Notes under the pieces: generated by a model | The model's database searches: none | The model's input: the letters and a program-made list of their open reading frames with translations, nothing else | What the model was told of the DNA's origin: nothing | Program-made: the position numbers and the translations under genes | Assembly: GCA_963716115.1 (NCBI GenBank) | Contig: CAVQSZ010000037.1 | Location: 124,001 to 188,000, forward strand | DNA: 64,000 nt | Reading direction: 5' to 3' | Source: AP-15 sp963716115 | Lineage (GTDB): Bacteria > Pseudomonadota > Alphaproteobacteria > ATCC43930 > CGMCC-115725 | In this document: piece by piece, positions 1 to 9,752 of the stretch | How positions within the stretch are numbered: position 1 is the first letter of the stretch | Layout: every line of letters begins with the position of its first letter

Positions 1-274
1 GGCTGCCGGTCTCCGCGGCAACTCCGCAACCGACGGATCAACCTGCTGCTGATGTGCCGCAGAAACAGCAGGCAGAACGTTCCGGCTCGATGCTTGGTCG
101 TAATCCGAGGGTGTCTGCTCCGGGCGTTCGCTTCTGCCCCTGTACCGCGTCGCGCCGGTTTTCGAGGGTCTTGCATGCGCCCGGCGCAACCCTCGGGGGC
201 GGTTCGGGGTTGGCGGCGGGCGGCGGCGGGCTCAGGATGAACGGCGTTCAGAAACCACCCGACCGGAGCTATCG
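1..274. other. Left-edge region without a recognisable gene
   Basis: No open frame here resembles a known family. The short overlapping frames have the composition of non-coding GC-rich DNA. The last bases contain a GGAG ribosome-binding sequence for the next gene, so the right part is its leader. Any gene to the left lies outside the window. Confidence 0.5.
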
Positions 275-1750
275 ATGAGCGCCCACCTAATGCCCGAGCA
301 GGTTCGTTCCCGCATCGACCACCCGATCGTCGACGGCGACGGGCATTGGGTCGAATACGATCCGGTGTTCAGCGACAAGATGCGCAAGGTCGGCGGCGAT
401 CTGGCCGCGGACGGCTTTCTGAAGGCGATGGGGACGACGCGCGAAGCGCTCACCATGACGCCGGCCGAGCGGCGCAACAAGCGCATCGGTCAGTCGGCCT
501 TTTGGAGCCGGCAGGCGGAAAACACCCTCGACCGCGCCACCGCAATGATGCCGCGCCTGCTCTACGACCGCCTCGACGAGCTCGGGCTCGATTTTGTCGT
601 CGTCTACCCGACCGCCGGGCTGCGCTTTCCGCGCATTCAGGACGACGCCACGCGACGCGCCGTGATCCGCGCCTACAATGTCGTCTCGGCCGATTATTTC
701 GCGAAGCTCAGCGACCGGCTGAGCCCGGCCGCGATCATCCCGATGCACACCCCGGACGAGGCGATCGCCGAGCTCGAGTTCGTCACCAGGCAGCTGGGCT
801 CGAAGGTCGGCATGTTCGGCAGCAACATGGCGAGGAAGGTGCCGGCGGCGGCCGCCAACGATCCCGACACCGCGCGCTTTGCGGTGTGGTACGACGTGCT
901 CGGCCTCGACAGCGAGTACGATTACGACCCGGTCTGGGCGAAATGCGTCGAATTGGGCATCGCACCGACCTTTCACAGCTCTTCGTCAGCAACCAGGGCC
1001 TGCGCCTGTCGCCGACCAATTTCTGCTACAACCATATCGGCCATTTCGCCGCGGCCGGCCATGCGACCGCCAAGGCGATCTTCCTCGGCGGCGTCACCCG
1101 GCGCTTTCCGCAATTGCGCTTTGCCTTCCTCGAAGGCGGCGTCGGCTGGGCCAGCCAGTTGTTCGGCGATCTGATCGAGCATTGGGAGCGGCGCAGCGCC
1201 AAGGCGCTGGAGCGCATGCACCCCGACAAGCTCGACCGCGCCAAGCTGATGGGCCTCGTCGAGAAATACGGCTATGGCGACATCGCCGCCGCCCTGCGCG
1301 AGCGCGGCGGCCTGCCCGACCCCGAGCAGGCGTTTCTGACCGGCGGGGTCGAGGACATCGACGATTTCTCGGCCTGCCGGATCACCCGCAAGGAAGACTG
1401 GGTCGACCTCTACGCCAAGCCCTATTATTTCGGCTGCGAGGCCGACGACCGGATGAACGCCGCCGCCTTTGGCCGCTCGAACCCGTTCGGCTCGAAGCTC
1501 AACGCGATCTTTTCGTCCGACATCGGGCATTTCGACGTGATCGACATGCGCCACCCGCTGCCCGAGGCCTATGAGCTGGTCGAGGACGGCCACATCACCG
1601 CCGACAATTTCCGCGACTTCACCTTCGCCAACGCGGTCCGCCTCTGGGGCACGCAGAACCCGCAAATTCTTCGAGGGCACCCGCGTCGCCAAGGAAGCCG
1701 CCGCCCTGCTCGCCGCGGCGCAAACCCCGACCGGCGTCGCCGCCGAATAA
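275..1750 (+). CDS. Amidohydrolase-family metal-dependent hydrolase, frame broken twice
   Basis: The translation reads like the amidohydrolase 2 (TIM-barrel) hydrolases. It has an early VDGDGHW segment where metal ligands are expected and a late SSDIGHFD segment near the C-terminus. The substrate cannot be told. The ATG at 275 has a GGAG seven bases upstream. The frame is continuous to about 980, shifts, continues to about 1665, then shifts back and ends at the TAA at 1748-1750 after FEGTRVAKEAAAL. The two breaks cancel and homology continues across them, so single-base sequencing errors are as likely as a real pseudogene. Its neighbour on the right is convergent and unrelated. Confidence 0.7.
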
Positions 1751-1822
1751 GCTCCGGCGCCCACAGCGCCGCTTGCGGGCGCCGCCGCTGGTTGCGGCGG
1801 CTACCGGGCGGCGCGGCGCCGG

Positions 1823-2323
1823 TCAGTTCGTCAGATAGGCCTTGGCCTCCGCCAGCTCGGGCCGCTCGGGGGCCGCCGACGGGCACTGCGCCAGGAGCTT
1901 CTGGTAGGCTTCGTGCGCTTCCTGCGGCGTCGCCCGTCTGATTGGCTGCGCGGGCCGCGCCAATGAGGCTGCGGAAGCGGTTGGGGGCGCTGGCGAGCGA
2001 ACGCTTGTACTAGGCCAGGGCGTCGGCCGGCCCGCCGCCTGCGCCAAGGTTGCCGCCGCCGCCAGCCGCTGAACCTCGACCTGGTCGGACCAGTACTTGT
2101 CCTTGGCCTTGAGGGCATCGCGGGCAGCGGCGAGCTTGTCGATCTCGCTCCCGGCGGCGCCGAGGTTTCCGGCGTGCGCATCGCCGAGCGCGCGGGCAAA
2201 GTCGAGGATCGCCCCGGCCGGCGGAAATTTGTCCCAGCCGACTTCTCCCTTGGGCGTTTCGAGCTTGGCCGCCAGCGCCCAGTCTTGCCGCTCGAGCGCA
2301 TAGCGGGCCGGGATCGCGGCCAT
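1823..2323 (-). pseudogene. Decayed copy of the 3' part of the adjacent TPR gene
   Basis: This is a remnant, not a working gene. It repeats the C-terminal region of the TPR protein at 2424-4048. Both share an AIPxRYALERxDW segment, a YWxxQxEVQRL segment and the ending ERPELAEAKAYL(T/S)N. The copy lacks roughly 40-60 residues from the middle. It also has a TAG stop where the matching frame would read glutamine (near 2010) and switches frame at least once. It has no start region or signal peptide of its own. It lies directly downstream of the intact-looking copy in the same orientation, so a partial tandem duplication followed by decay is the simplest explanation. Confidence 0.75.
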
Positions 2324-2359
2324 CGCGTAGGCCGTCCCGCAGCAGGCGTGATCCGAGTG

Positions 2360-2392
2360 TACCCCCTCCGCCCCCAGGGGGCGGAGGGGGTA
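2360..2392. repeat. 33-bp perfect GC-rich palindrome (REP-like)
   Basis: Two 16-base arms, TACCCCCTCCGCCCCC and its exact reverse complement, flank a single A. The sequence GGGTGAGGTGGG follows directly. The same words recur at 36342-36478, so this belongs to a dispersed palindromic family. It sits between the decayed and the full TPR copies and could act as a transcription terminator, although no T-run follows. Confidence 0.8.
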
Positions 2393-2423
2393 GGGTGAGG
2401 TGGGGGCGCCCGTCGGCGCCTGC

Positions 2424-4048
2424 TCAGTTCGACAGATAGGCTTTGGCTTCCGCCAGCTCGGGGCGCTCGGGTCCGGTGGGTTTGCTCAGCGTCACGAGCT
2501 TTTGATAGGCGTCGTGCGCGGCCGCGGCGTCGCCCGCCTGCTTCGCGGCACGGGCCTCGCCGAGGAGGCTGCGGAAGCGGTTGGGGTCGGTGCGCAGCAT
2601 CTTCTTGTACTCCGTCAATGCGGCGGCGGGCTGGTTGAGCTCGAGCAGCAGGTCGGCGAGCAGCTCGCGCGCCGGCAGCACCGAGGAGGGGGTGACCGGA
2701 TGCTTGTCCATCGTCGCGTCGAGATCGGCCGCGGCGCGCACCAGCTCGACCGCCTTCTTGTCGTCGCCCTGGACATGGGCGAGGATGCCGGCGGCCCCCA
2801 GGCGCTGGACCTCGATCTGGTTGGCCCAGTACGTGTCCTTGCCCTTCAGCTTGTCTTCGAGCGATTGCAGCTTGGCGATCTCGGCCTGGGCGCCGGCGAT
2901 GTTCCCGGTGCGCGCGTCGCCGAGCGCCTTGGCGAAAGAGATCATCGCCTCGGCCCACGGAAATTTGCGAGCGGGAACCCGACCGCCGGCTCCGTCAGCG
3001 CCGCAGCGGCCTGCCAGTCGCGGCGTTCGAGCGCATAGCGAACCGGGATCGCGGCGACGGCGTAGGCCGTGGGCAGGTTCGCGCCGTCGTCCTTGCGAAA
3101 GCCGGTCAGCTCGTCGACCACCGCCTTGGCCGGGCCGTCTTCCGCAGTCTGCAGATAGGCGTATTCGAGATAATCCATGGCATGGACGGTGTTGCTGTCA
3201 TAGCCGCCCGGCCCGAGGGTCTTTTGTACATAGGCGAGTGACGCGGCTTTGGCGGCAACGTTAGAGTCGATCGATTGCTGCCACATGCCGAGCCGGGTGA
3301 AGATGTGCGAGGGCATGTGCAACGCGTGCGGCACATCGGGCGCGATCTTGGCGTAGCAGATCGCCGCGTCCAGGCCGGCTTGGGCGAATTGCGGCGAGTC
3401 GTCGCTGTGGATCAGGTAGTGCACGACGCCGGGATGGTTCGGCTCTTCCTTCCAGATCTTGTTGAGGATCTCCGCTGCCTTTTTCTGGTTGGTGTAGGTC
3501 TTGTCGGTCTTGGGCGCCGTCGTCACGAGCGCCAGCGCATAGAAGACCGCAGCCTCGCGGTCGTCCGGATATTTCAGATGGACCTGCTCCATCGCTTTTT
3601 CGTAGGCGAGCGCGCGGGTGCGATTGTCGAGCTTGTCGTTGTCACGGTAGAAGGCGGCGATCGCCGCGATATAGGCTTCTTCGCGCGGGGTCTTGGTCGA
3701 TGCCGCCTGCGCCTTGGCGACCGCCTCGGAACCCGCTTTCAGCGCCGCCTGCGAGGGCGGATACCACAGCGGGTACCAGTGGCTCATCGCCTCACCCCAA
3801 TAGGCCATCGCACAGCCGGGCTCGGATGCGGCGACCGCGGTGAAATCCTTGAGCGCTTCGGGGTACCAGAACGAGTGCAGGGTCCAGACCGCGTGCTTGA
3901 AGGCTTTCTGCGCGTCCGCACCGCACGAGGTTGCGAAATCGACCTCCTCGGCCGGTTTCGCCGCAGTGTCGGCCCGCGCCCCGGGCAAGGCCCAAAGCGC
4001 GAAAAGCGCCGCCCCGGCGAGAAGCGCAGGAATTCCGCAATGCTTCAT
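2424..4048 (-). CDS. Secreted TPR-repeat protein of unknown function, one frame break
   Basis: The ATG at 4048 follows an AGGAGG ribosome-binding site. The protein begins with a signal peptide ending near ALPGARA, so it is probably exported. The body contains helical TPR-like repeats and an HALHMPSHIF segment seen in a family of uncharacterised bacterial TPR proteins. Near 2966-2972 the frame shifts by one base. Correcting it joins FPLA to FPWAEAMISFAKALGD and the protein then runs to the TGA at 2424. The break is beside a short A/T run and may be a sequencing error. A decayed copy of the C-terminal part lies just downstream. The function is not known. Confidence 0.75.
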
Positions 4049-4101
4049 GACGACCTCCTTCCGAAATCGAATAGAGCCACTCCAAGCGCAATTTTGGTCG
4101 C

Positions 4102-5099
4102 CTATGCGATGATTTTGTCGGCCTGCGCCAGCAGCGATTGCGGCACGGCGAGACCGAGCGCCTTGGCCGTCTGCATGTTGATGAAGAGCTCGATCTTGTC
4201 TGCCCGCGCGAACGGCAGATCGGCCGGTTTGGCGCCCTTCAGAATCCTGCCGACGTAGCTGCCCATCTGGCGACGTGCGGCATCGTAGTTCACGCCGTAG
4301 GTGATCAGGCCTCCCGACCAGGCGAGTTCGCTCCAATCGTAGATCGTTGGAACACCGTCGCGCGCCGCCAGCACCTCCAGGAGGCCGTCCACGGCGCGGC
4401 TCTCCAAGAGCTTGTCGGAAGCCACAATCAGCCCGTCAACTTTCGCGCGTCCAAGCGTCGCGAAGGCAGCATCGATCTCGACGTCGTCGCCGGCCTGCAA
4501 GACGCGGAGCTCCACCCCCCTCGCGCGCGCCGCATCCTGCGCGCTGCGCATCACGAGCGGGGTGGAGACTGCCTTCGGGTTGACGAGCAGGGCGAAGACC
4601 TTGCCTGTCGGGGCAGCTGCGACAGCAGCTCGAGCCGCTTCGGCATCAGCTCGGCATCCAGCGTCAGGATGCCGGTCACGTTGCCGCCCGGCCGGGCGAG
4701 ATCGGCCGCCAGGCCCTCGGCGACCGGATCGGCCTCTGCCCACGCGACGATCGGAATCGTGTCGGTTGCGCGCTTTGCTGCCAGCGCCTCGGTCGAGGCG
4801 AATGCGGCGATCACATCGACCTTGCGGCGCACGAGATCGGCGGCCAATTTCGGCAGCTCGTCGTACTCGTCTCCTGCACCGCGATACTCGATCGCAATGT
4901 TTTCGCCTTCGGCAAAGCCGGCTTCATGCAGCCCCTGCTGGAACCCCGGGCCGAACACATTATGGCTGGAGAGCGTCCCGACGGTCGGCATCGCCTTCGG
5001 CCGGGCGCGGGCCGCGAGCGGAACCCCGCACGCCGCCGCCCCGCCGAGCGCCAGTATCAAGTCGCGTCGCGTCGGTGAGATCGCCAACTGGTCCGGCAT
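4102..5099 (-). CDS. ABC transporter substrate-binding protein (ABC_sub_bind type), one frame break
   Basis: The protein resembles the TrpX/YtvA-like periplasmic binding proteins annotated as uncharacterised ABC transport components. It starts with a twin-arginine-like segment, SPTRRDLILALGGAA, suggesting export. It continues through GTLSSHN, the PIVAWAEADPV region and a C-terminal FINMQTAKALGL. The ATG at 5099 is preferred because a GGAGG lies just upstream; an in-frame ATG at 5111 is the alternative. The frame breaks once near 4605-4615, where LLSQL should lead into PTGKVFALLVNP. No permease or ATPase gene is next to it. The ligand is unknown. Confidence 0.75.
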
Positions 5100-5216
5100 A
5101 GCTGCCTCCATCAATAGAACGGCTTCGGCCCTCGTATGGTGACCCGGAGGCAAATCAATTGCTTTTCCGTGGGCTTTTTTGCACCTTCTTTCTCCGTTAC
5201 CGTTGGCTTATCATCG

Positions 5217-6812
5217 ATGGTAAGGGATGCGCGCTCGGGGGAGCTTGCGGGGACCGGAGTGGTTCTGGCGTTCGGGGATCTGAGGCTCGACATCGAGCGC
5301 CGCGAATTGCGCCGCGGCGGCGAGCCTGTGAACCTCGCGCCCAAAGCTTTCGATTTGCTGGCTTTCCTCGTCGAGCAGCGCGGCCGGGTCGTCAGCAAGG
5401 ACGATCTGCTGCAAGCAGTATGGGGCGGCCGGATCGTCTCGGAATCGGCGTTGACGACGCGGATCAATGCGGTGCGCCGGGCGCTCGGCGACGACGGCAC
5501 GGCGCAACGGCTGATCCGCACCTTCAACCGCAAAGGCGTGCGCTTTATCGGCGAGGTCAAGGAATTGCCGGACCCGCCCGCGCCCGCCGCATCTGCGCCG
5601 GCCGCCGACAAGCCGTCGCTCGCGGTGCTGCCGTTCGAGAACCTGACCGGCGATCCCGAGCAGGAATATTTCGTCGACGGCATGGTCGAGGAGATCACGA
5701 CCGCGATCGCCCGCTTCCCGTGGCTCTTCGTGATCGCCCGCAATTCGAGCTTCACCTACAAGGGAAGGGCGGTCGATGTGAAGCAGGTGGCGCGCGAACT
5801 GGGCGTGCGCTACGTGCTCGAAGGCTCGGTGCGCAAGGCCGGCAACCGGGTGCGCATCGCCGGCCAGCTGATCGACGCGACGACCGGCGCGCATATCTGG
5901 GCCGACCGCTTCGACGGCACCCTCGACGATATCTTCGACTTGCAGGACCAGGTGGCGGGCGGCGTCGTCGGCGCAATCGAGCCGCAGGCTGCGCCTCGCC
6001 GAAATCGACGCGCGCCAGCCGCAAGCCGACCGACGAGCCTCGACGCCTACGACCTCTACTTGCGCGCGCGAGGCGCAGGCGTACAAACGAACCAGGGAGG
6101 GCCTGGCCGAGTCGATCCGGCTGGCGCGGCAGGCCCTCGACACTCGATCCCGCCTATGCCCCGGCGATGGTGGCGATCAGCGGCTGTCGCGGCATGCAGC
6201 GCAATCGGCACTGGATCCCGGACCCCGGCCTGGAGGTCGAGGAGGGGATCCGCATGGCGCGGCAGGCGATCGCCGCCGCCAGGGACGACCCCTGGGTGCT
6301 GATGTTGGCGGGCTTTGCGCTCGCGTTGCTTGCCGGCGATAACGACGCCGCCCTCAGCGCGATCGACCGCGCGATCGTGCTCAACCCCAACTTCGCCCTC
6401 GCCTTCGGCCATCGCGCGCTGGTTCTGGCGTATCTCAACCGGCCCGACGAGGCGATCCGCGCGGCGCAGCAGGCGATCCGGCTGAGCCCGCGCGACCCGA
6501 CCGTGTTCATCGTTCGATCAGGCGACTGGCGCGCGCGCACCTGGCGGCCGGCCGCTACGAGGAGGGGTTGTCGTGGGCCGAAGAGGCGTTGCGGGAAAAT
6601 GCCGGGCTGCCCGGCGCTGCGCCTCAAGCTGAGCCTGTGCGGCCATCTCGGTCGGCATCGAGGAGGCGCGCGCTTGTCTGAGCCGCGTGCGCGAGAGTGA
6701 CTGCGAGCCGACAATCGCCGGGGTTATGCGCGCGCTGCCGAAGGGGTTCGTCCCGCAACTCGCCGCCCGTGTTGCCGAAGGGTTGCGCAAAGCCGGCCTG
6801 CCGGAGGAGTGA
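5217..6812 (+). pseudogene. Winged-helix / TPR transcriptional regulator (CadC-like), heavily frame-disrupted
   Basis: The first 250 or so residues read cleanly. A Trans_reg_C winged-helix domain (LRLDIERRELRRGG to NRKGVRFIGEV) is followed by a segment starting SLAVLPFENLTGDPEQEYF, as in CadC-like or adenylate-cyclase-associated regulators with TPR tails. From about 5965 the frame changes repeatedly, at least six times. TPR pieces such as LDPAYAPAM, NPNFALAFGHRALVLAYL and EEGLSWAEEALREN remain visible in different frames, and the last piece ends at the TGA at 6810-6812. The start is uncertain: ATG 5217 fits the family, and ATG 5136 would add 27 atypical residues. The number of breaks argues for a true pseudogene, though local sequence quality is an alternative. 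Confidence 0.65.
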
Positions 6813-6830
6813 TGCGACCCTGCCGAGCCG

Positions 6831-6949
6831 GCCGCCGGCCGCTTGGTGGCGCCGAAAATCTGGTGATCTTCTTCCGCGACCAGCATTTGAGCGATGAGCA
6901 GCATCTCGCCTTCGGGCGGCTTTTCGGCGACCTCCACCTCCATCCGGCG
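6831..6949 (+). pseudogene. Fragment of a TauD/TfdA-type dioxygenase
   Basis: About 40 residues in one frame, LVIFFRDQHLSDEQHLAFG and what follows, match the early part of Fe(II)/2-oxoglutarate dioxygenases of the TauD family (usual form VVVFRDQxLTPEQHxAFxRxFG). The rest of such a gene, including the catalytic HxD region, is missing. The fragment runs straight into the tail of an unrelated FAD oxidoreductase at about 6950, which looks like a deletion junction. Confidence 0.6.
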
Positions 6950-7319
6950 ACCGCGTCACGGTCCTGATCGACAGCTTTGCGCAATGCCCGACCCCGATGG
7001 GTCAATGCTGATCGAGCATTTTCATGGCGCCGACACCGCCTTCCCGCATCGCGCCGAGGGCTACAATCTTCCCGTGCTGCCCCAGTGGCTGGCGCCGAGC
7101 GGCAATGATCGCTGCATCGCCTGGGGTCGCAACGCCTACGCCGCGATGCAGCCCTTCATGAGCTCGAGCCGCAATGTCAACTATCTGAGCGACGACGACC
7201 AGGACGGGGCCACGGCCGTCGCCTACGGCCCCGATTATCCGCGGCTGCGGGAGCTGAAGACGAAATACGATCCCGAGAATTTTTTTCGCCTCAACCAGAA
7301 CATCCGCCCGCTCGGCTGA
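6950..7319 (+). pseudogene. C-terminal remnant of an FAD-linked oxidoreductase (BBE domain)
   Basis: The segment RVTVLIDSFAQCPTPMGQ is followed, after a one-base frame change near 7005, by LIEHFHGA, FPHRAEGYN and the ending YDPENFFRLNQNIRPLG. That ending is the signature of berberine-bridge-enzyme-like FAD oxidoreductases. The FAD-binding N-terminal part is absent and its place is taken by the TauD fragment. The remnant cannot make a working enzyme. Confidence 0.7.
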
Positions 7320-7432
7320 ACGCTCAAAGACCGGCTACCCCGCTCCGAGGCGGGGCTCGCCGCGGGGCTGCTCCTGGTATAAGGGGGCATGCCCGCGCCC
7401 GCCGCGCCCCCGGAAGCGAAAACCTCGCCCTG

Positions 7433-8257
7433 ATGCCCGAATTGCCGGAAGTCGAGACGGTGCGGCGCGGCCTCGCGCTGAAGATCAGCGGGCGGCGGAT
7501 CGTGCGCGCCGAGCTGCGCCGGCCCGATCTGCGCCGGCCGTTTCCGCCGGCGCTCGCCGAGCGGCTCGAGGGCGCGCTGATCGGCGCGCTCTGTCGGCGC
7601 GGCAAATACATCCTGGTCGAGCTCGATGCGGACGGGTTGCTGCTGCTGCATCTCGGCATGTCGGGCCGCATCACCGTCGGCGCCGCCGCACCGGCCGAGC
7701 GCCACGATCACGTCGTGCTGACGCTCGACGACGGGGCCGTGATCCGCTTCAACGACGCCCGGCGCTTTGGCACGCTCGACTATATCAGGCGCGGCGAGGA
7801 GGGCCGGCATCCGTTGCTGGCGGGGCTCGGGCCGGAGCCGCTGGAGCCCGGCTTCGACGGCGCCCGGCTCGCCGCCAGCCTCGCCGGCCGGCAGACCCCG
7901 ATCAAGGCCGCCCTCCTCGACCAGCGCGTCGTCGCCGGGCTCGGCAACATCTATGTCTGCGAGGCGCTCTACCGCGCCCGATTGTCGCCGCGCCGCCTCG
8001 CCGGCTCGGTCGGCCGCCGCCGCGCCGAGCGGCTGGTGGCGGCGATCCGCGCGGTGCTGGCCGAGGCGATCGACGCCGGCGGCTCGTCGTTGCGCGATTA
8101 TGTGCAGGCGGACGGCGAGCTCGGCTATTTTCAGCACCGCTGGGCGGTGTACGGCCATGAGGGCGAGCCCTGTCCCGGCTGCGACTGCGCCGAGGGGGTG
8201 CGGCGGATCGTGCAGGCCGGCCGTTCCACTTTCTTCTGCGCTAAGCGCCAGCGTTAG
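7433..8257 (+). CDS. mutM: Formamidopyrimidine-DNA glycosylase
   Basis: The 274-residue protein removes oxidised purines such as 8-oxoguanine and nicks the abasic site. It starts MPELPEVET, giving the catalytic Pro2 and Glu3. Lys60-region GKYI, the DNA-binding middle (VAGLGNIYVCEALY) and a C-terminal zinc finger follow. The finger is unusual. It reads CPGCDC and then FFCAKRQR, where the family normally has FYCPxCQR, so the fourth cysteine position is arginine. The gene lies 11 bases before the enoyl-CoA hydratase and two genes before rpsT and dnaA, the usual alphaproteobacterial order. Confidence 0.95.
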   Translation: MPELPEVETVRRGLALKISGRRIVRAELRRPDLRRPFPPALAERLEGALIGALCRRGKYILVELDADGLLLLHLGMSGRITVGAAAPAERHDHVVLTLDDGAVIRFNDARRFGTLDYIRRGEEGRHPLLAGLGPEPLEPGFDGARLAASLAGRQTPIKAALLDQRVVAGLGNIYVCEALYRARLSPRRLAGSVGRRRAERLVAAIRAVLAEAIDAGGSSLRDYVQADGELGYFQHRWAVYGHEGEPCPGCDCAEGVRRIVQAGRSTFFCAKRQR

Positions 8258-8268
8258 AGGTCCACGAC

Positions 8269-9048
8269 ATGAGCGATTATCAAAACATCCTGGTCGAGCG
8301 CCGAGGCGCCGTCGGCCTCGTCACCCTCAATCGGCCGCAGGCGCTGAACGCGCTGAACGCGGCGCTGATCGCCGAGCTCGCCGCCGCCCTCGACGATTTC
8401 GAATCCGATCCCGCGGTCGGCGCGATCGTCCTGACCGGCAGCGACAAGGCCTTCGCCGCCGGCGCCGACGTCAAGGAGATGGCCGGCAAGACCTACCCCG
8501 AGACCTATCTCGAAGACTTCATCACCAAGGGCTGGGAGCGGGTCGGGCAATGCCGCAAGCCGGTCGTCGCCGCGGTCGCCGGGTTCGCGCTCGGCGGCGG
8601 CTGCGAGATCGCGATGATGTGCGACATCGTCGTCGCCGCCGACAACGCGCGCTTCGGCCAGCCCGAGATCCAGCTCGGCACGATGCCGGGGGCGGGCGGG
8701 ACGCAGCGGCTGACCCGCATCGTCGGCAAAGCCAAGGCGATGGATTTGTGCCTGACCGGGCGAATGATGGACGCCGCCGAGGCCGAGCGGGCAGGGCTCG
8801 TCAGCCGGGTCGTGCCGCTGGCCGACCTCCTCGCCGAGGCGGTCAAGGTCGCCGAGCGGATCGCCCGGATGTCGCGGCCGATCGCGATGATGGTCAAGGA
8901 ATCGATCAACCGCGCCTATGAGACGACGTTGGCCGAAGGCGTGCGCTTCGAGCGGCGCCTGTTTCACGCCACTTTCGCCACCGCGGACCGCAAGGAAGGC
9001 ATGGCCGCCTTCATCGAAAAGCGCGAGCCCCGCTTCCGCCACCGCTGA
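8269..9048 (+). CDS. Enoyl-CoA hydratase
   Basis: A crotonase-fold protein of 259 residues that hydrates enoyl-CoA in beta-oxidation or short-chain acyl-CoA metabolism. The oxyanion-hole segments are visible as AFAAGADVKEM and GFALGGGCEIAMMCD. The two catalytic glutamates fit GGGCE and the later GQPEIQLG. The length is normal. It is probably co-transcribed with mutM, which ends 11 bases upstream. A separate promoter for rpsT lies just downstream. Confidence 0.93.
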   Translation: MSDYQNILVERRGAVGLVTLNRPQALNALNAALIAELAAALDDFESDPAVGAIVLTGSDKAFAAGADVKEMAGKTYPETYLEDFITKGWERVGQCRKPVVAAVAGFALGGGCEIAMMCDIVVAADNARFGQPEIQLGTMPGAGGTQRLTRIVGKAKAMDLCLTGRMMDAAEAERAGLVSRVVPLADLLAEAVKVAERIARMSRPIAMMVKESINRAYETTLAEGVRFERRLFHATFATADRKEGMAAFIEKREPRFRHR

Positions 9049-9074
9049 GGCGGGCCGCCTTGCAAGGGCGGGTG

Positions 9075-9103
9075 TTGACGCGGCTTCGGCCGGCCGATAT
9101 AAG
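9075..9103 (+). promoter_or_regulatory. Sigma-70-type promoter of rpsT
   Basis: TTGACG at 9075-9080 and TATAAG at 9098-9103 are separated by exactly 17 bases and lie 30 bases before the rpsT ATG. This is one of the best -35/-10 matches in the window. Confidence 0.8.
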
Positions 9104-9132
9104 CGCGGCCGGCTTACCGACGGCGATCTTTT

Positions 9133-9393
9133 ATGGCGACGCACAAATCGGCGGAAAAGCGCATCCGCCAGACCGAAAAGCGCACCGCGATCAACCGCGC
9201 CCGCAAGAGCCGGGTGCGCACCTTCGTCAAGAAGGTCGAAACGGCGATCGCCGGCGGCGACAAGGAGGCGGCGCAGACCGCCTTGCGCGAGGCGCAGCCG
9301 GAGCTGCATCGCGCGGTCTCCAAGGGCGTCCTGCACCGCAACACGGCGTCGCGCAAATTGTCCCGCCTCGCCATCCGAATCAACGCGCTCTGA
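9133..9393 (+). CDS. rpsT: 30S ribosomal protein S20
   Basis: An 86-residue basic protein starting MATHKSAEKRIRQTEK and containing NRARKSRVRTF and LHRNTASRKLSRL, the hallmarks of S20, which binds 16S rRNA in the small subunit. Length and sequence are typical. It has its own promoter (9075-9103) and precedes dnaA, as in most alphaproteobacteria. Confidence 0.97.
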   Translation: MATHKSAEKRIRQTEKRTAINRARKSRVRTFVKKVETAIAGGDKEAAQTALREAQPELHRAVSKGVLHRNTASRKLSRLAIRINAL

Positions 9394-9752
9394 GGCGGCC
9401 CCGGGGCCGTCCGGCGAGGCTGGCGGGCGGCTGCGCGTCCTTGTCGAAGCGCCGCCGTCACAGCCGAAAAATCTTTTCGTGTTCTCTTTTCGATCGGGTT
9501 GCCTTCCCGTCGACGCGTAAGTTAGCATCCGGTCATAGCGCCAACGGAATCACCCGAGCGCGCTGTAAATGTCAGCGCACGCGAAGGAAACGCTTGTTCT
9601 TTCGCTAAGATGACAGTAATAACGGCCCGGCAGGATAAAACCAATACCTGCGGGAAGGGGGCGACCGAGTGCGAATATTCAGCGTCATTCAGAAGTAATT
9701 TGAGCCGGCGGGGGCCGGGCGGTGCTGCCCACCTTAAATTTGGGGGGATGCG
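9394..9752. other. rpsT-dnaA intergenic region, no clear DnaA boxes
   Basis: This 359-base gap should carry the rpsT terminator and the dnaA promoter and leader. A small stem-loop, CGAAAA-ATC-TTTTCG at 9465-9479, is followed by a T-rich stretch and could end rpsT transcription. The part from about 9470 to 9690 looks more AT-rich than its surroundings. I found no convincing TTATCCACA-type DnaA box on either strand, so there is no visible support for oriC here. Confidence 0.5.

Noticed and set aside
9465..9479. Stem-loop before dnaA as a replication element
   Set aside because: Short AT-rich stem followed by a T-rich stretch fits an rpsT terminator better, and no DnaA boxes accompany it.
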